A DNA stretch of 64,000 nucleotides from Albidovulum sp. (GCA_028823855.1 JAPPFL010000032.1:62001-126000); one strand, 5' to 3'. Shown: positions 34,005-43,027, numbered from the stretch's first letter. Translations and numbers: made by a program. Notes: a model not told the origin generated them from the letters alone.

Positions 34005-35780
34005 TCAATCGATTGCGACATCTCGAAAAGAGTCCATCAATTCTTCGACCATTCGTTCCCGCATTACAAATTTCTGCGGCTTGCCGGTAATCGTCATTGG
34101 AATCTCGCCTACAACCCGGAAGTGTCGCGGAATTTTGAAATGGGCAATCTGTCCTTCGCAAAACTGGCATAGTTCGCTTACCGTTAAGCAAACGTCGGGT
34201 TTTCCTACCACCCATGCGCAGACTTCCTCGCCAAATTTCTCGTCCGGAATTCCAAAAACCTGCGCTTCGCTCACTTTCGGATGCCGAAATAGAAACTCTT
34301 CTATCTCTCGCGGGTAGATGTTCTCGCCTCCTCGGATTATCATGTCCTTAACGCGTCCAGTAATCGAACAGTAGCCTTCACTGTCAAGAGTTGCCAAATC
34401 GCCTGTGTGCATCCATCCATCGCGAATGGCATCGGTCGTCTTTTGGTCGTCCTCCCAGTAGCCCTTCATGACTGCGTAGCCTCGGGTGCAAAGCTCTCCC
34501 TGCGCGCCAACCGGAACGACCACTCCCTCCTTATCGACAATTTTGACCTCCAAGTGCGGATGCACGCGGCCTACAGTCTCGCATCTCTTTCTCGTCGGAT
34601 CGTCAACAAAGCTTTGGAACGAAACCGGCGAGGTTTCAGTCATGCCGTAGCAAATGGTTATTTCCGTCAAATTCATTTCTCGGTTCACCCGTTGCATGAT
34701 TTCAATAGGGCAAGGTGCGCCAGCCATTATTCCGGTACGAAGCGTGGATAAATTCGGCGCGAGAGAGTCGAGTTCCTGCAGCATGGCAACAAACATAGTC
34801 GGAACGCCGTATACCGCCGTGCAGCGTTCCTGTTCCAATGCGTTAAGCGTCGCTTCCGGATCGAACCCTTCGCCGGGAAAGACCAGGGTCGCGCATTTGC
34901 TGACTGCGCCCAATACGCCCATCACCATGCCGAAGCAGTGGTAGAGAGGCACCGGAATCGCGAGCCGGTCGATGTCCGAAAGCTGGATTCGGTCAGTAAC
35001 GAATCTGGCGTTATTCACAATATTGAAATGCGTGAGCGTCGCGCCTTTGGGATTTCCCGTGGTTCCAGACGTGAACTGAATATTGATAGCATCATGCGGT
35101 GATAGCTCGCCGTCAATCTCAGACAGGCGCAGCGCATGTTCGCGGCCGCCCAAATTGCACACGCCGTCGAAGCTCCATGCTCCCGCAACGGGATCGTCTC
35201 CCATGACTATGACGTGCCGGAGGTTCGGCACCCTTTCGGAATCTAGGCGACCTGGTTCAGACGATTCCAAATTCGGAGCGAGTTTCCGGATCATTCCAAC
35301 ATAGTCGGAACTCTTAAACCTTCGAGCGAGCATAAGTGCGCGGCAGCCCACGGCGTTCAGAACGTATTCGAGTTCAGAAAGGCGATAAGCTGGATTTATG
35401 TTCACGAGCAGTACGCCGATACGGGCCGTGGCAAATTGCGCGACAACCCATTCCACGCGATTAGGAGACCAAATTCCGAGCCGGTCGCCCTTGTTCAACC
35501 CTAGTGCAAGCAACCCGGCGGCTAGACGGTCGACCGCGCGATCAAGGTCTCGATAAGAAAGCCTTACGCGCTGTTGGCAAAATATCGCCGCGTCGCGCGA
35601 ACCAAATCGGGATGCGGCGTCTCGAAGGAGGCCGGATACCGTTCTTTCCGCCAGAGGTGGATTTGCCGGCCCGCGAACATACGACAATCCGTCATGCGGC
35701 GCAAAATTCGCTTGCACCGTGTTCGCGTCCGCCCCATTCCCGAATTTCGATTCGGCGAGGCTTCCGTTTTGAATTCCCAT
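34005..35780 (-). CDS. AMP-binding acyl-CoA synthetase
   Basis: A 591-residue member of the ANL superfamily, most like medium/long-chain fatty-acyl-CoA ligases (FadD/AcsF2 type). Motifs run in order: FTSGTTGNPKGATLTH (P-loop), YGMTETSPVSFQ, GELCTRGYAVMKGYW, WMHTGDLA with the ribose-binding aspartate, IIRGGENIYPREIEEFL, and the C-terminal catalytic lysine in ITGKPQKFVM. It activates a carboxylic acid to its CoA thioester using ATP. The gene stands alone and starts at 35780. It may serve fatty acids or an aromatic acid; the neighbourhood does not decide. Confidence 0.9.
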   Translation of the reverse strand: MGIQNGSLAESKFGNGADANTVQANFAPHDGLSYVRGPANPPLAERTVSGLLRDAASRFGSRDAAIFCQQRVRLSYRDLDRAVDRLAAGLLALGLNKGDRLGIWSPNRVEWVVAQFATARIGVLLVNINPAYRLSELEYVLNAVGCRALMLARRFKSSDYVGMIRKLAPNLESSEPGRLDSERVPNLRHVIVMGDDPVAGAWSFDGVCNLGGREHALRLSEIDGELSPHDAINIQFTSGTTGNPKGATLTHFNIVNNARFVTDRIQLSDIDRLAIPVPLYHCFGMVMGVLGAVSKCATLVFPGEGFDPEATLNALEQERCTAVYGVPTMFVAMLQELDSLAPNLSTLRTGIMAGAPCPIEIMQRVNREMNLTEITICYGMTETSPVSFQSFVDDPTRKRCETVGRVHPHLEVKIVDKEGVVVPVGAQGELCTRGYAVMKGYWEDDQKTTDAIRDGWMHTGDLATLDSEGYCSITGRVKDMIIRGGENIYPREIEEFLFRHPKVSEAQVFGIPDEKFGEEVCAWVVGKPDVCLTVSELCQFCEGQIAHFKIPRHFRVVGEIPMTITGKPQKFVMRERMVEELMDSFRDVAID

Positions 35781-36030
35781 ATTCCAAACCTCCTAATTTT
35801 CCCGGCACCGTTGATCGCCGCAGCAATTGTTGCAATGACGAAAATGGCAACAATTATCGCAGTTCGACGTCGGCGGTATCGAACGACTATCGCTTTGGCA
35901 AATCTACGCAAATGCCGTTAAACTGCCTATCACGTCGGACACGGCTGGCATCGGCGATCGCTGCAAATCGATTTTCACGAAACATAGAGGATTCTACAAG
36001 AAATATGGGCTGTAAGTTCCAAATTCGGCG

Positions 36031-36148
36031 CTAATCCGAGCACCAAGCTATTCCTGCCTCCATCAGGCTATCGAATTCTCCATTGTCGCGCACGCAACCT
36101 TGAATATACCGGTCGGGCCTCAACAATACTGCGCGAAGTAATAGGAGC
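36031..36148 (-). pseudogene. C-terminal stub of an FAD-binding aromatic monooxygenase
   Basis: The minus strand gives a frame ending LLLRAVLLRPDRYIQGCVRD, then NGEFDSL and a TAG at 36031-36033. The VLLRPDRYI segment is the typical end of PheA/TfdB/MhpA-type hydroxylases (VLVRPDxxV). Everything upstream is missing. It differs from the intact hydroxylase at 57.3 kb, so it is not a simple copy of it. Confidence 0.5.
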
Positions 36149-36305
36149 AAGCGGCCCACACCTGTTCATTCATTCTGTACTGGTGCCGCTCAGAAATGTC
36201 GGCCCTCCAGACCACGACGGCGCGACCATGCAAGCCTGACGATTTCGGATTCTTGGCGCATTCAACAAACCTATGGTGGCGGAGTTGATCGGAGGTCTAC
36301 ATTGA

Positions 36306-37643
36306 CCACCCCTTAGCCATCCCGGTTGCAAGACGCTGGCTGGCGGAGAGAGGCTGATTTTTAGGCGAAATTTCGAAGGGGTCAAGGAATGCCAGCCAAC
36401 TGCCGAAATCAATAAGAAACTCGTGCATGCGCTGGATCTCTACTACATGAACAAACGGTGCGCCTATTGCCGCCTCGACAACGATGGAGATATTGAAGAC
36501 ATCATCATAATATTGGAAGATGAGCTTCCCGACCCTTTGCAACGTGTGCGAACTATTGCCATACGTACGTCCGACCTTGCGACCTACATGGCTCTCAGCG
36601 GCACAGCCTTTGTAACCAAGTTTGACTTCACTCGAACCTTGCCAGGATGTCATTCGGCTTGGGCGGGCATGCCGCGCAGATCTTTCAGCTATCCAACCTT
36701 CGCTATCACCACGTCGCCATCCCGAACCATGCCAGCTACGCAAACGGGCACATCATCTGCCGCACAAGGCTGACCAAGAATGATCTGATCAAGAGGTAGG
36801 AGGCAGAGGAAGACAGGAGCAAGATGAATTATGCATCATTCAAGTTCTTTGATCGCAAAAGACAACCGTCGCACAGAGACCCCCTGCTGCCCGGATCATA
36901 TCGTAAGCTATTTCAATAAAACATCGAGCCTGCCTTGGGAGATATCGCCGGCATTCTTTCGGTCAGAGGCTTTGCATTAGTAAAAGGCGGATAATGAAGA
37001 GCTCACAATCCATGGTCGTAGTATCCGTTGCCGAGGTGCATGGCATATCGATACCTACGATATCAACGAGGCCGGGCAGGTGCACACCTATCTCCGCTAT
37101 CTGGCGATGCTTCCATATGAGGAACAACTCTATTGGCAGTCATTCAACGAATGGCCGAAGAGCAACATCTCAAAGCGAGCTTGGGAGAATGACATCCTCG
37201 AAAAAGTATCCGCCGAAATTGACCAGCTTTACGAATTGAAGCGGCAGGTGCAGCCACTGGACCGGGATCCTCCGGTCTGGTGGAAGAAAAGCGGCGAAGA
37301 TATTGTCGAAGGGTTTGCCATTAAGGGGCTCAGGACCATCATCACCGATAGAAAAGGCTCCTTCGAGAAGGAATGGAGGGCGCTGAAATTGCTTGAGGTT
37401 GCGCTTTCCCTTTCGGAGCGCACGGAGCAACAGGCCAAGATGGTGGTTGCCCCATTGAAGAATCTCCATAATCTTCGGAATCTAGCTAAAGCCCGCGGCG
37501 ACAGTAAGGGAAGGAGGCAAGCGATTGCGGCGGCACGCTGGACACATGGCACGCTTCGCAAACACTTTCAGGATCTGATCGAGCTGATGCGCAAATCCAT
37601 GAAGGAGATCCTTTCAGACCCTGTCGGCCCTAACCCAACGTAG
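36306..37643 (+). pseudogene. Large broken gene of an uncharacterised family
   Basis: Three coding-like pieces in the same orientation can be joined. Piece one, 36306 to about 36650, reads GERLIFRRNFEGVKECQPTA, then VHALDLYYMNKRCAYCRLDN. Piece two, in another frame to about 36990, reads FGLGGHAAQIFQLSNLRYHH and NYASFKFFDRKRQ with an internal TAG and TAA. Piece three, from about 36985, reads GRSIRCRGAWHIDTYDINEA, then MLPYEEQLYWQSFNEWPKSN, and runs to the stop at 37643. The EEQLYWxSFN stretch recalls large uncharacterised bacterial proteins with an LPYxEQLYWKSxN motif, but I cannot name a function. At least two frameshifts and two stops make it non-functional as a whole; the 187-residue last piece could still be made from GTG 37080. 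Confidence 0.5.
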
Positions 37644-37943
37644 GTACAAAAAGTCCCGCGGGAATTCCCGTTTCGCGAGTACATGACCAAGCTTTCATCG
37701 ATCAGGCGGCTCCCAGTTTTCCAGAAGGATCCGGGGCGCGGACTTTGGGGGCGGGACGTTGGTATCGCCCTGTAGCCTGTCGTTTGAGGAGTCGCATTCC
37801 CCGAGCATGAAGAGTTGCTTCTCGACCATCCGCAGCAGCCTACCCTTTGTAGCCACGCTGGCGCGCGCCTCCTTCAGGGGCTGGCAGGGGATGCGCTTCG
37901 CCCTCCCCTCGAACCCCCGCGCGTCGCTGCGCTCGCGCTATTG
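37644..37943. other. 300-base gap with an unexplained minus-strand frame
   Basis: Between the broken gene and higA. A minus-strand frame at about 37703-37880 has coding-like composition (ATKGRLLRMVEKQLFMLGE, ending RILLENWEPPDR) but no recognised start or family. It could be the tail of another lost gene. Confidence 0.3.
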
Positions 37944-38270
37944 TCAATTCGGCTGCGAAACACGGCCGCCGTCCGCGCGTCGGCGTACGCGCGCACGGTT
38001 AGCGCCGCCGTTCTCCGCGAGCGTCTTGGACAGTTCGCAGGCCTTCTGCGCATTCATCCAGAACTCGGGAGTCTGCCCGAAATACGCGCCGAGCGAAATC
38101 GCGGTCTCCGCGCTCACGCCCCGCCGCTCATGCGCGATCCCATGCAGGCGAGTCGGAGGAAGGCCGAGAGCCCGCGCCGCGCCGTGGACGGTCGGCCCCA
38201 TGTCCGCGATCTGCTCCCGGAGCAACGCTCCGGGGTGGGTCGCGACCCGCTTCGTCGGTGCAAGCGTCAT
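37944..38270 (-). CDS. higA: HigA-family antitoxin (XRE helix-turn-helix)
   Basis: A 108-residue DNA-binding antitoxin. It has THPGALLREQI, a helix-turn-helix around AARALGLPPTRLHGIAHERR and the closing AISLGAYFGQTPEFWMNAQK, all hallmarks of HigA/VapI proteins. The start has an excellent ribosome binding site (GGAAGGAG). Normally the toxin gene higB lies just upstream and is complete; here that gene loses its C-terminal half, so HigA may be an orphan antitoxin or simply a repressor of its own promoter. The C-terminal 25 residues are unusually basic. Confidence 0.85.
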   Translation of the reverse strand: MTLAPTKRVATHPGALLREQIADMGPTVHGAARALGLPPTRLHGIAHERRGVSAETAISLGAYFGQTPEFWMNAQKACELSKTLAENGGANRARVRRRADGGRVSQPN

Positions 38271-38282
38271 GCTTTTCTCCTT

Positions 38283-38457
38283 CCGTCAATTGCTCTAGCC
38301 GGTTGCCGGGCGAAATGCGAAGATCGTTGATGCCGACCGCATAGTTGATTCGGTCCAGCTTGCTTCGAGCTCTCTTAAGCACATCCGGCGGGAACGAAGG
38401 AGCGCCGTCGCCATGGAAAATGCTCTCGGTGCGCCTGTCGGCAAATGAACGAATCAC
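38283..38457 (-). pseudogene. higB: Truncated HigB-type toxin
   Basis: The frame starts MIRSFADRRTESIFHGDGAP then FPPDVLKRARSKLDRIN, DLRISPGNRLEQL, the standard first half of HigB/RelE-family mRNA interferases. After NRLEQL the usual continuation (xxGQxSIRINDQWRICFRW, which carries catalytic residues) is absent. The sequence passes directly into the higA ribosome binding site and the frame overruns higA until 38128. A deletion of about 40 codons explains this. The toxin should be inactive, because the RNase active site lies in the lost part. Confidence 0.75.
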
Positions 38458-38638
38458 GTGCGCCGCCCGTACGTTTCGCGTAGTGCGATGATAGCAATGG
38501 ATATTGCGGATCCGTCAACTGCCGATATTCCTCGCGAGGCCCTGTTCCCGCTTCCTTCGCGGCCGATCGCACGCGCCGACGGAGCCGAAGGCGACGAGAA
38601 GGCCAGTTTCAGGCATTGAAATCCGCGAACAATGCGGA

Positions 38639-39160
38639 TCAGAAAAAATCCGGCTCCTGCCCCGGCGGAGTCGGCGTCGCGTCCGGTCCTCGCCTTCGCC
38701 CGGCGGGCGGCCAGTCATCGGCGGCTCTGCTCCTCACCAGCAGGTCGCTTCCGCCGATGGCATGGCCGGTTTCGGCGGCGATCTCGGCGAATGTCGCGTT
38801 CCTTGACTCCGGATACTCATGCCCAAACGCCTCAGAAGCAAAATTTTCTTCGCCGCGCATCCAGCCCTCGCCGTTCGGAAGCTCGAAACGGCGACCGATC
38901 TTCTCGCGCCACGCTTCGCGCCGGCCTTCGGTCAAATCTTCCAACCACCAAACGCGGGAAAGCTGTTCGCGGAACGGCAATTTTTTGCCGTCGCCGAGCT
39001 GCCTTGCTTCCCGGCACCCGGCACATGTCCGGACGAAGGCAAGGTAGTGCGACGCTGGATTCGTGGCTGCTATATCCTGTTCCCTCATCCATGCGCGATA
39101 ATCCGCCAATGCCTGCCTCGCCGTGCCTCGGTGGCCAATGATGTCCTGAGCGGCGGCCAT
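38639..39160 (-). CDS. Uncharacterised protein in the accessory region
   Basis: About 173 residues from MAAAQDIIGHRG to GQEPDFF. The composition looks coding: Trp/Arg-rich helices such as ALADYRAWMREQ and LSRVWWLEDLTEGRREAWRE, then a Pro-rich tail. A CxxC pair (TCAGCREAR) could bind metal. No transmembrane segment or signal peptide is seen, and I do not recognise the family. It lies between truncated higB and an IS66-like relic in a GC-rich stretch, which suggests recent transfer. It could start 15 codons earlier at 39205. Confidence 0.4.
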   Translation of the reverse strand: MAAAQDIIGHRGTARQALADYRAWMREQDIAATNPASHYLAFVRTCAGCREARQLGDGKKLPFREQLSRVWWLEDLTEGRREAWREKIGRRFELPNGEGWMRGEENFASEAFGHEYPESRNATFAEIAAETGHAIGGSDLLVRSRAADDWPPAGRRRGPDATPTPPGQEPDFF

Positions 39161-39300
39161 GGTGCCGCCGGAGATCACGGCGTCCCTATGCGACGCTCCT
39201 TCCACCTCCCCTCCTTCGCGCCGCAGAAAAATATCCTGCTCTTCGCCGGTCGCTCGAGACAGGCCGAATTCGATTCGGGGCGGGGAACGGCTACTGCACG

Positions 39301-40010
39301 GTGGTCGGCAACGACCTGTCCGCGCATTTCAGGTCGACCGGCTTCCTCGTCAACGATGCCGCGCTCGGCTACATGAGGCGGATGAACCTGCCGGCGAGGA
39401 CGGTTTCGCTTCCGGCCGGCCATCCGCGGAAGCGCTTTTCGGACGCCGAAGCCCGGGGCGCCCATCCGGCGGCGCACGGCATCGCCGGGATCGCGTCCGA
39501 GGGCGAGCGCGTCGCCGGGACGGTTGTTCCGGGCGACGACGCCGGCCAGTTCAATGTCGACGACCACCACGCCCTGTGCCGGGTCCACGCGGAGCACCTG
39601 GTGCGCAAGCTGCCCTGCAGCACCGATTACCGCCTTTCGAGGGTGGAGCCGGTCGTGGCGGGGATCTGGGATTTTTACGCCGAGCTTTCCGAGTAAAGGG
39701 AGAACTCACGCCACGAGCGCAAGGCGCATCTGCGCGCGCGCTTCGACGACGTCTTCGGAGGCGGAACTAGATACGCAAGCCTCGACGGCCTGCTGTCCCG
39801 GCTGGCCGCGAACAACGACGAGCTCCTCAGGGTCCTGGACCACCCGGAAACGCCCCTCCATGCCAACGGCGTCGTGCGCGAAATTCGGGCTTATGCCGCC
39901 CGTCGAAATATCTCCTTCGGCACTCGGAGTGAAAAGGGGTGGTCCGCCCGGGACGGCAATTCGATGCTCACGTCCGCGCAGTTTCCCGGTAAGTTGCCCC
40001 TATTACCGAC
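39301..40010 (+). pseudogene. IS66-like transposase relic (C-terminal, frameshifted)
   Basis: The first piece contains DDAGQFNVDDHHALCRVHAE then HLVRKLP and WDFYAELSE. The second, shifted piece after 39690 reads RARFDDVFGGGTRYASLDGL and LRVLDHPETPLHANG then FGTRSEKGWSARD. This is the familiar end of IS66-type transposases (HALCxxHAxRxxxKL, RARFDxxF, PLHTNGxExDIR). The N-terminal half is missing, a frameshift separates the pieces near 39695, and several catalytic-region residues have changed. No terminal repeats were seen. The stretch is GC-rich. Confidence 0.7.
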
Positions 40011-40038
40011 ACTCGGCATAGTCGGGAACTTGGCATAT

Positions 40039-40070
40039 TGGTAGCTATGCCGAATTCGGCATAGCTACCA
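40039..40070. repeat. Perfect 32-base palindrome
   Basis: TGGTAGCTATGCCGAA is followed at once by its exact reverse complement TTCGGCATAGCTACCA, with no spacer. Its right half begins the reading frame of the ISKra4-like relic (SYHVLERV), so the left half looks like an inverted copy of that border. Related shorter pieces (CTCGGCATAG, TTGGCATAT) lie just to the left. It may mark a joint made by an inverted duplication during loss of the IS. Confidence 0.8.
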
Positions 40071-40415
40071 CGTGCTGGAGCGGGTCTCCGACGCGGCGAA
40101 GGCGATCCACGGCCGGGGGGACATGGCGAAGGCCCTCGCGAAGCGCTGGCGCGGCATGATCAAGTCCGGGCGGCTCCAGCCGGTCGTCGACGAGCTCAAG
40201 TCGCGCGCGCCGCAGGCCTTCCGGTCGGATTCGGCGCGGTCGAGGGAGCCTGGTGGAGCGTGGTCTGCGAGCGTCTGAAGAAGTCCGGGATGTCTTGGAG
40301 CGTCGCCGGCGCCAACAAGATCCTGGCGCTGCGCTGCGCGGTCGAATCCAACACCTTCGACGATTTCTGGGAGTTTTGGGCCGAGGAGAAAAAACAGCCT
40401 GAGGAACAAATCTGA
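40066..40415 (+). pseudogene. ISKra4-like transposase relic (C-terminal end)
   Basis: The frame opens SYHVLERVSDAAKAIHGRGD and runs to about 40240; a frameshift then gives SVVCERLKKSGMSWSVAGAN, KILALRCAVESNTFDDFW and a TGA at 40413-40415. The pair YHVLExxxxAAKAI and SGMxWSVAGAxxILALR is typical of the last 130 residues of ISKra4-family transposases. Only this C-terminal part remains. Confidence 0.65.
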
Positions 40416-40591
40416 CCCACACCCCTGCAACCTGTGAGTATTTTCTATCTTCTCTCTTCTTAGTAGTGGAATCGTTTGATGAAGCCTCGGCTTTGCGAGT
40501 TGACTCTCGCACCTCGTAGAGGATTAAGGAGAGTTACGGCCTTGTCCTCGCTTCGGGGATCGAGTATTTTCCGATTAGAGCAGGATATCAT

Positions 40592-41335
40592 ATGCTACCG
40601 CTACCAATCACTCTTGAGCGCGAACCGTTGGTCGACGCAGTGTTTGAAGTGCGCTTGAATGACGTGCCGCCACTTGCGGACATTTTACCGGGCTTCCTGC
40701 TGCATGAACTTGGAAAGGGAACGACCGTATCGAGGCTTCCCGCTGCTGAAATCCCTTACCCAATGCGAAGGGAAGACATTAATCTACAGTTTGCTCCGAT
40801 TCAGCGCGTGGAAACTGGTCGTTTCTCGATTTTGGTTGGCGACCGAAACGCAATCGTCAGTTGCAAGTTACCCTACCCAAAGTGGCCAAATTTCAAGCCG
40901 GTAATTCTCGACGTAATGGCGCGTCTCGCGAGGGTCGGCCTAGAAGGGTCAATCGAACGCTATTCGGTCAAGTATGTGAATCTAATCCAAGCCCCAACTT
41001 ACCAAGATCAAATCGCGAAAGTTGCTATCGATATCAAGTAGGGTAACCTTGAGGTAAGCGACGAGCTCTTCACCCTCCAAGTGCATCGGAAAGAAGACGA
41101 TATTATTCACATTCTTTCGATTGCCACAGGTGCTCGCGGAAAAATCAATGGAAAGGAAGTATTTGGCATTCTAGTAGACATTGACTCGATCCGAAATGTG
41201 TCTGCGCCTGACATTCAGACGTTTGCAAATAGTCTTGAAAACAAGCTCGAGAGTTTGCGGCAATCCAACAAAGAGAAATTTTTTAGCTGCTTAACCAAGG
41301 AAGCAATACAGGAAATGGGGCCAACTTATGAATAA
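40592..41335 (+). pseudogene. TIGR04255-family protein with one internal amber stop
   Basis: The N-terminal part starts LPITLEREPLVDAVFEVRLN and continues with DINLQFAPIQRVETGRFSIL and SVKYVNLIQ, typical of the sporadic TIGR04255 family of about 250 residues. A TAG at 41039-41041 interrupts it. The same frame then continues unbroken with LEVSDELFTLQVHRKEDDII, ILVDIDSIR and EKFFSCLTKEAIQEMGPTYE to the stop at 41335, the normal family ending. One base change would restore 247 codons. The stop overlaps the start of the next gene by eight bases. The function of the family is unknown; it is patchily distributed and here begins a tight three-gene unit. Confidence 0.75.
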
Positions 41336-41642
41336 AATTGCTCCAAATCACACATCTCAAACAGCAACCGCTGCATTGGCTTTTTCTTTAGGAGCGGCCA
41401 TGGCTGCTGGACAACCTGCATGGCCAACCCACGAAACGCCCAGTTACGTGGTGGCGCAGACAGGGCCCAGCTACAGCCAGTTTTCCGACCAAGTTATGAA
41501 CACCGCAAAGCAGTATCCGCATTTGGACTTTGCTCGCGAAATGGCAACAATCTATGCATCGTTGGGCCAACGCCAGATTCGTCTCGATGAAAAATTCGAA
41601 TCCGCAATTTTTGACGACCTCGAGAGCCTGTACGAGTCCTGA
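41328..41642 (+). CDS. Small protein in the TIGR04255 unit
   Basis: A 104-residue protein that starts inside the end of the TIGR04255 gene (ATGAATAA overlap). It has an Ala-rich hydrophobic stretch (TATAALAFSLGAAMAAG) that could be a membrane anchor, then a soluble part with PSYSQFSDQVMNTAKQYPHL and a helical, acidic tail ending DDLESLYES. No family is recognised. The coupling on both sides (eight-base overlap before, eight-base gap after) argues that the three products work together. This gene is the only intact member. Confidence 0.6.
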   Translation: MNKIAPNHTSQTATAALAFSLGAAMAAGQPAWPTHETPSYVVAQTGPSYSQFSDQVMNTAKQYPHLDFAREMATIYASLGQRQIRLDEKFESAIFDDLESLYES

Positions 41643-41650
41643 ACGAGCGA

Positions 41651-42253
41651 ATGACCTTCGACGCGGAGCAACTAAAAGCTCAAATTCCGTTTTATCTGAC
41701 GACCGAACCTGCGCAGAAATAACTCGTTCGAAACCTCGAAGCTCTGAATCGTGGTGCCAAAAACGGTTACTACATCTCGGCAGCACGTGAACCAAATTCT
41801 GGCGCTGTATTGCAAGGTGACGGGTGGCAGGGCTTTCAATTGTACTCGTTCGAAACTGGTCAGAAACGTATAGTTCGAGGCATCATACTCTCCAACTCGT
41901 GCGACATTTCTAAAGAAAATGCACGGGTTATCGCACCAAAATTAGTGTTCGCCCCGATTGTGAAGCTGTCAAAAATCGAAGCTCGCTTGAAAGACCGGGG
42001 TCTCGCCGAAGACGCTGTTAAGGGACGAATTGATGCGATCGAGAGGCAATCCGTTACGAATATATTCTACCTTCCGGCAGGTGAGCCATTGGAAGAGGAC
42101 TATGTGGCGCTCTTTGACGACCTCCATTCGATGCCAATCGCGTCTTGGGAAAATAGCCAGAAGCTGTTTACGCTCAGCATGGCTGGATTCTACTTGTTCG
42201 TCTTCAAGCTCTCCGTTCATTTCTGTCGACTTCACGAAAACGTCGACCGCTGA
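41651..42253 (+). pseudogene. SNSCDI-motif protein of the TIGR04255 unit, interrupted by an ochre stop
   Basis: From the ATG at 41651 the frame reads TFDAEQLKAQIPFYLTTEPA, then a TAA at 41720-41722. It continues in the same frame with LVRNLEALNRGAKNGYYISA, GWQGFQLYSFETGQKRIVRG, IILSNSCDISKENARVIAPK and a C-terminal LFVFKLSVHFCRLHENVDR. Repairing the single stop would give about 200 residues. I know the SNSCDIxxEN pattern from uncharacterised proteins only. No catalytic motif can be assigned. An alternative product from ATG 41810 would lack the first quarter. Confidence 0.6.
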
Positions 42254-42727
42254 TCTTTGGAAGCAGCGATGCAATATAAGTAAACCCGAAACCAGCGAGT
42301 TTGTGTCGGAGACGCTTCAGTGTAGTAGCCGCGCGGCGCTTAGGTCGCCGGTGATCACTTCGGTCGAAGTGTGCCGCAGCATTGGTGCGATTGGCCTTGG
42401 GTATGAACACGATAATCTAATCGTAGAGCAACTGCTATAGGTTAGGCTTATCAATTGTCGTGGGCAATGCTGCGGGCGGCCGGAGCGTTCCGCAAGGATT
42501 ATGGCCACTCTTCGGCGGCCGAATCAAGACCGACTCGCGAGCAATTTCGTAATTGGGTCAACTTCTTGGGAATCTTCGAGGATTTGAGCATCGAATTCTA
42601 GGAAGGCAGCGATGACAACTAAAGCCATCCGCGGCCGCAAACTGTGGGAATTACAACGAGTTACTGAGTTCATTTAAATATCTACCAAATGCCCGGCGGG
42701 TTTTACCTCGGCTCATTCGCGACGCCA
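42254..42727. other. Decayed stretch after the TIGR04255 unit
   Basis: 470 bases without an intact gene. A short coding-like frame at 42446-42593 (LSWAMLRAAGAFRKDYG, then REQFRNWVNFLGIFEDLSIE) ends in TAG and has no start. It is probably the tail of a lost gene of unknown type. Confidence 0.35.
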
Positions 42728-43027
42728 ATGAATCATTTGACCTTCGACAGCCTGCCGGAAGATATTCAGCAGGCTTTGGAAGAAAAGGTATTCGGCGGAA
42801 ACCTCAGCCGCGAATTCGGAAAGGTATGGCAGCAAATCGACGATGAAGGGCGCCATTTCGGAGGCTGCCGAGCGCAATGCAAAAATTGTTGCATCAGACG
42901 ATGCCATAGCGGCAATTCAGCCAATCGCAAAAAAATGAATGCGAAGGAGCTGGCAGAACTAAACAAAGCAGGCATCGATGCAGAGGCCGCCTTTGAAATG
43001 ATTGAGGCGGAGTTGGCCGCTTACTAA
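42728..43027 (+). pseudogene. Small gene with two compensating frameshifts
   Basis: The frame from ATG 42728 reads NHLTFDSLPEDIQQALEEKV and SREFGKVWQQIDDEG, then turns into an unlikely Cys/His/Arg-rich run. Over that run the neighbouring frame gives a natural continuation (AISEAAERNAKIVASDDAIA, AIQPIAKK). After the AAAAAAA run near 42934 the first frame resumes with MNAKELAELNKAGIDAEAAF and ends at 43027. One indel near 42845 and one in the poly-A run would restore a protein of about 100 helical residues. The family is not recognised. A sequencing error in the homopolymer is possible. Confidence 0.45.

Noticed and set aside
40021-40070. Short GGCATA repeats considered as a CRISPR or iteron array
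   Set aside because: Only three imperfect copies with uneven spacing occur, and they sit at a transposase border.
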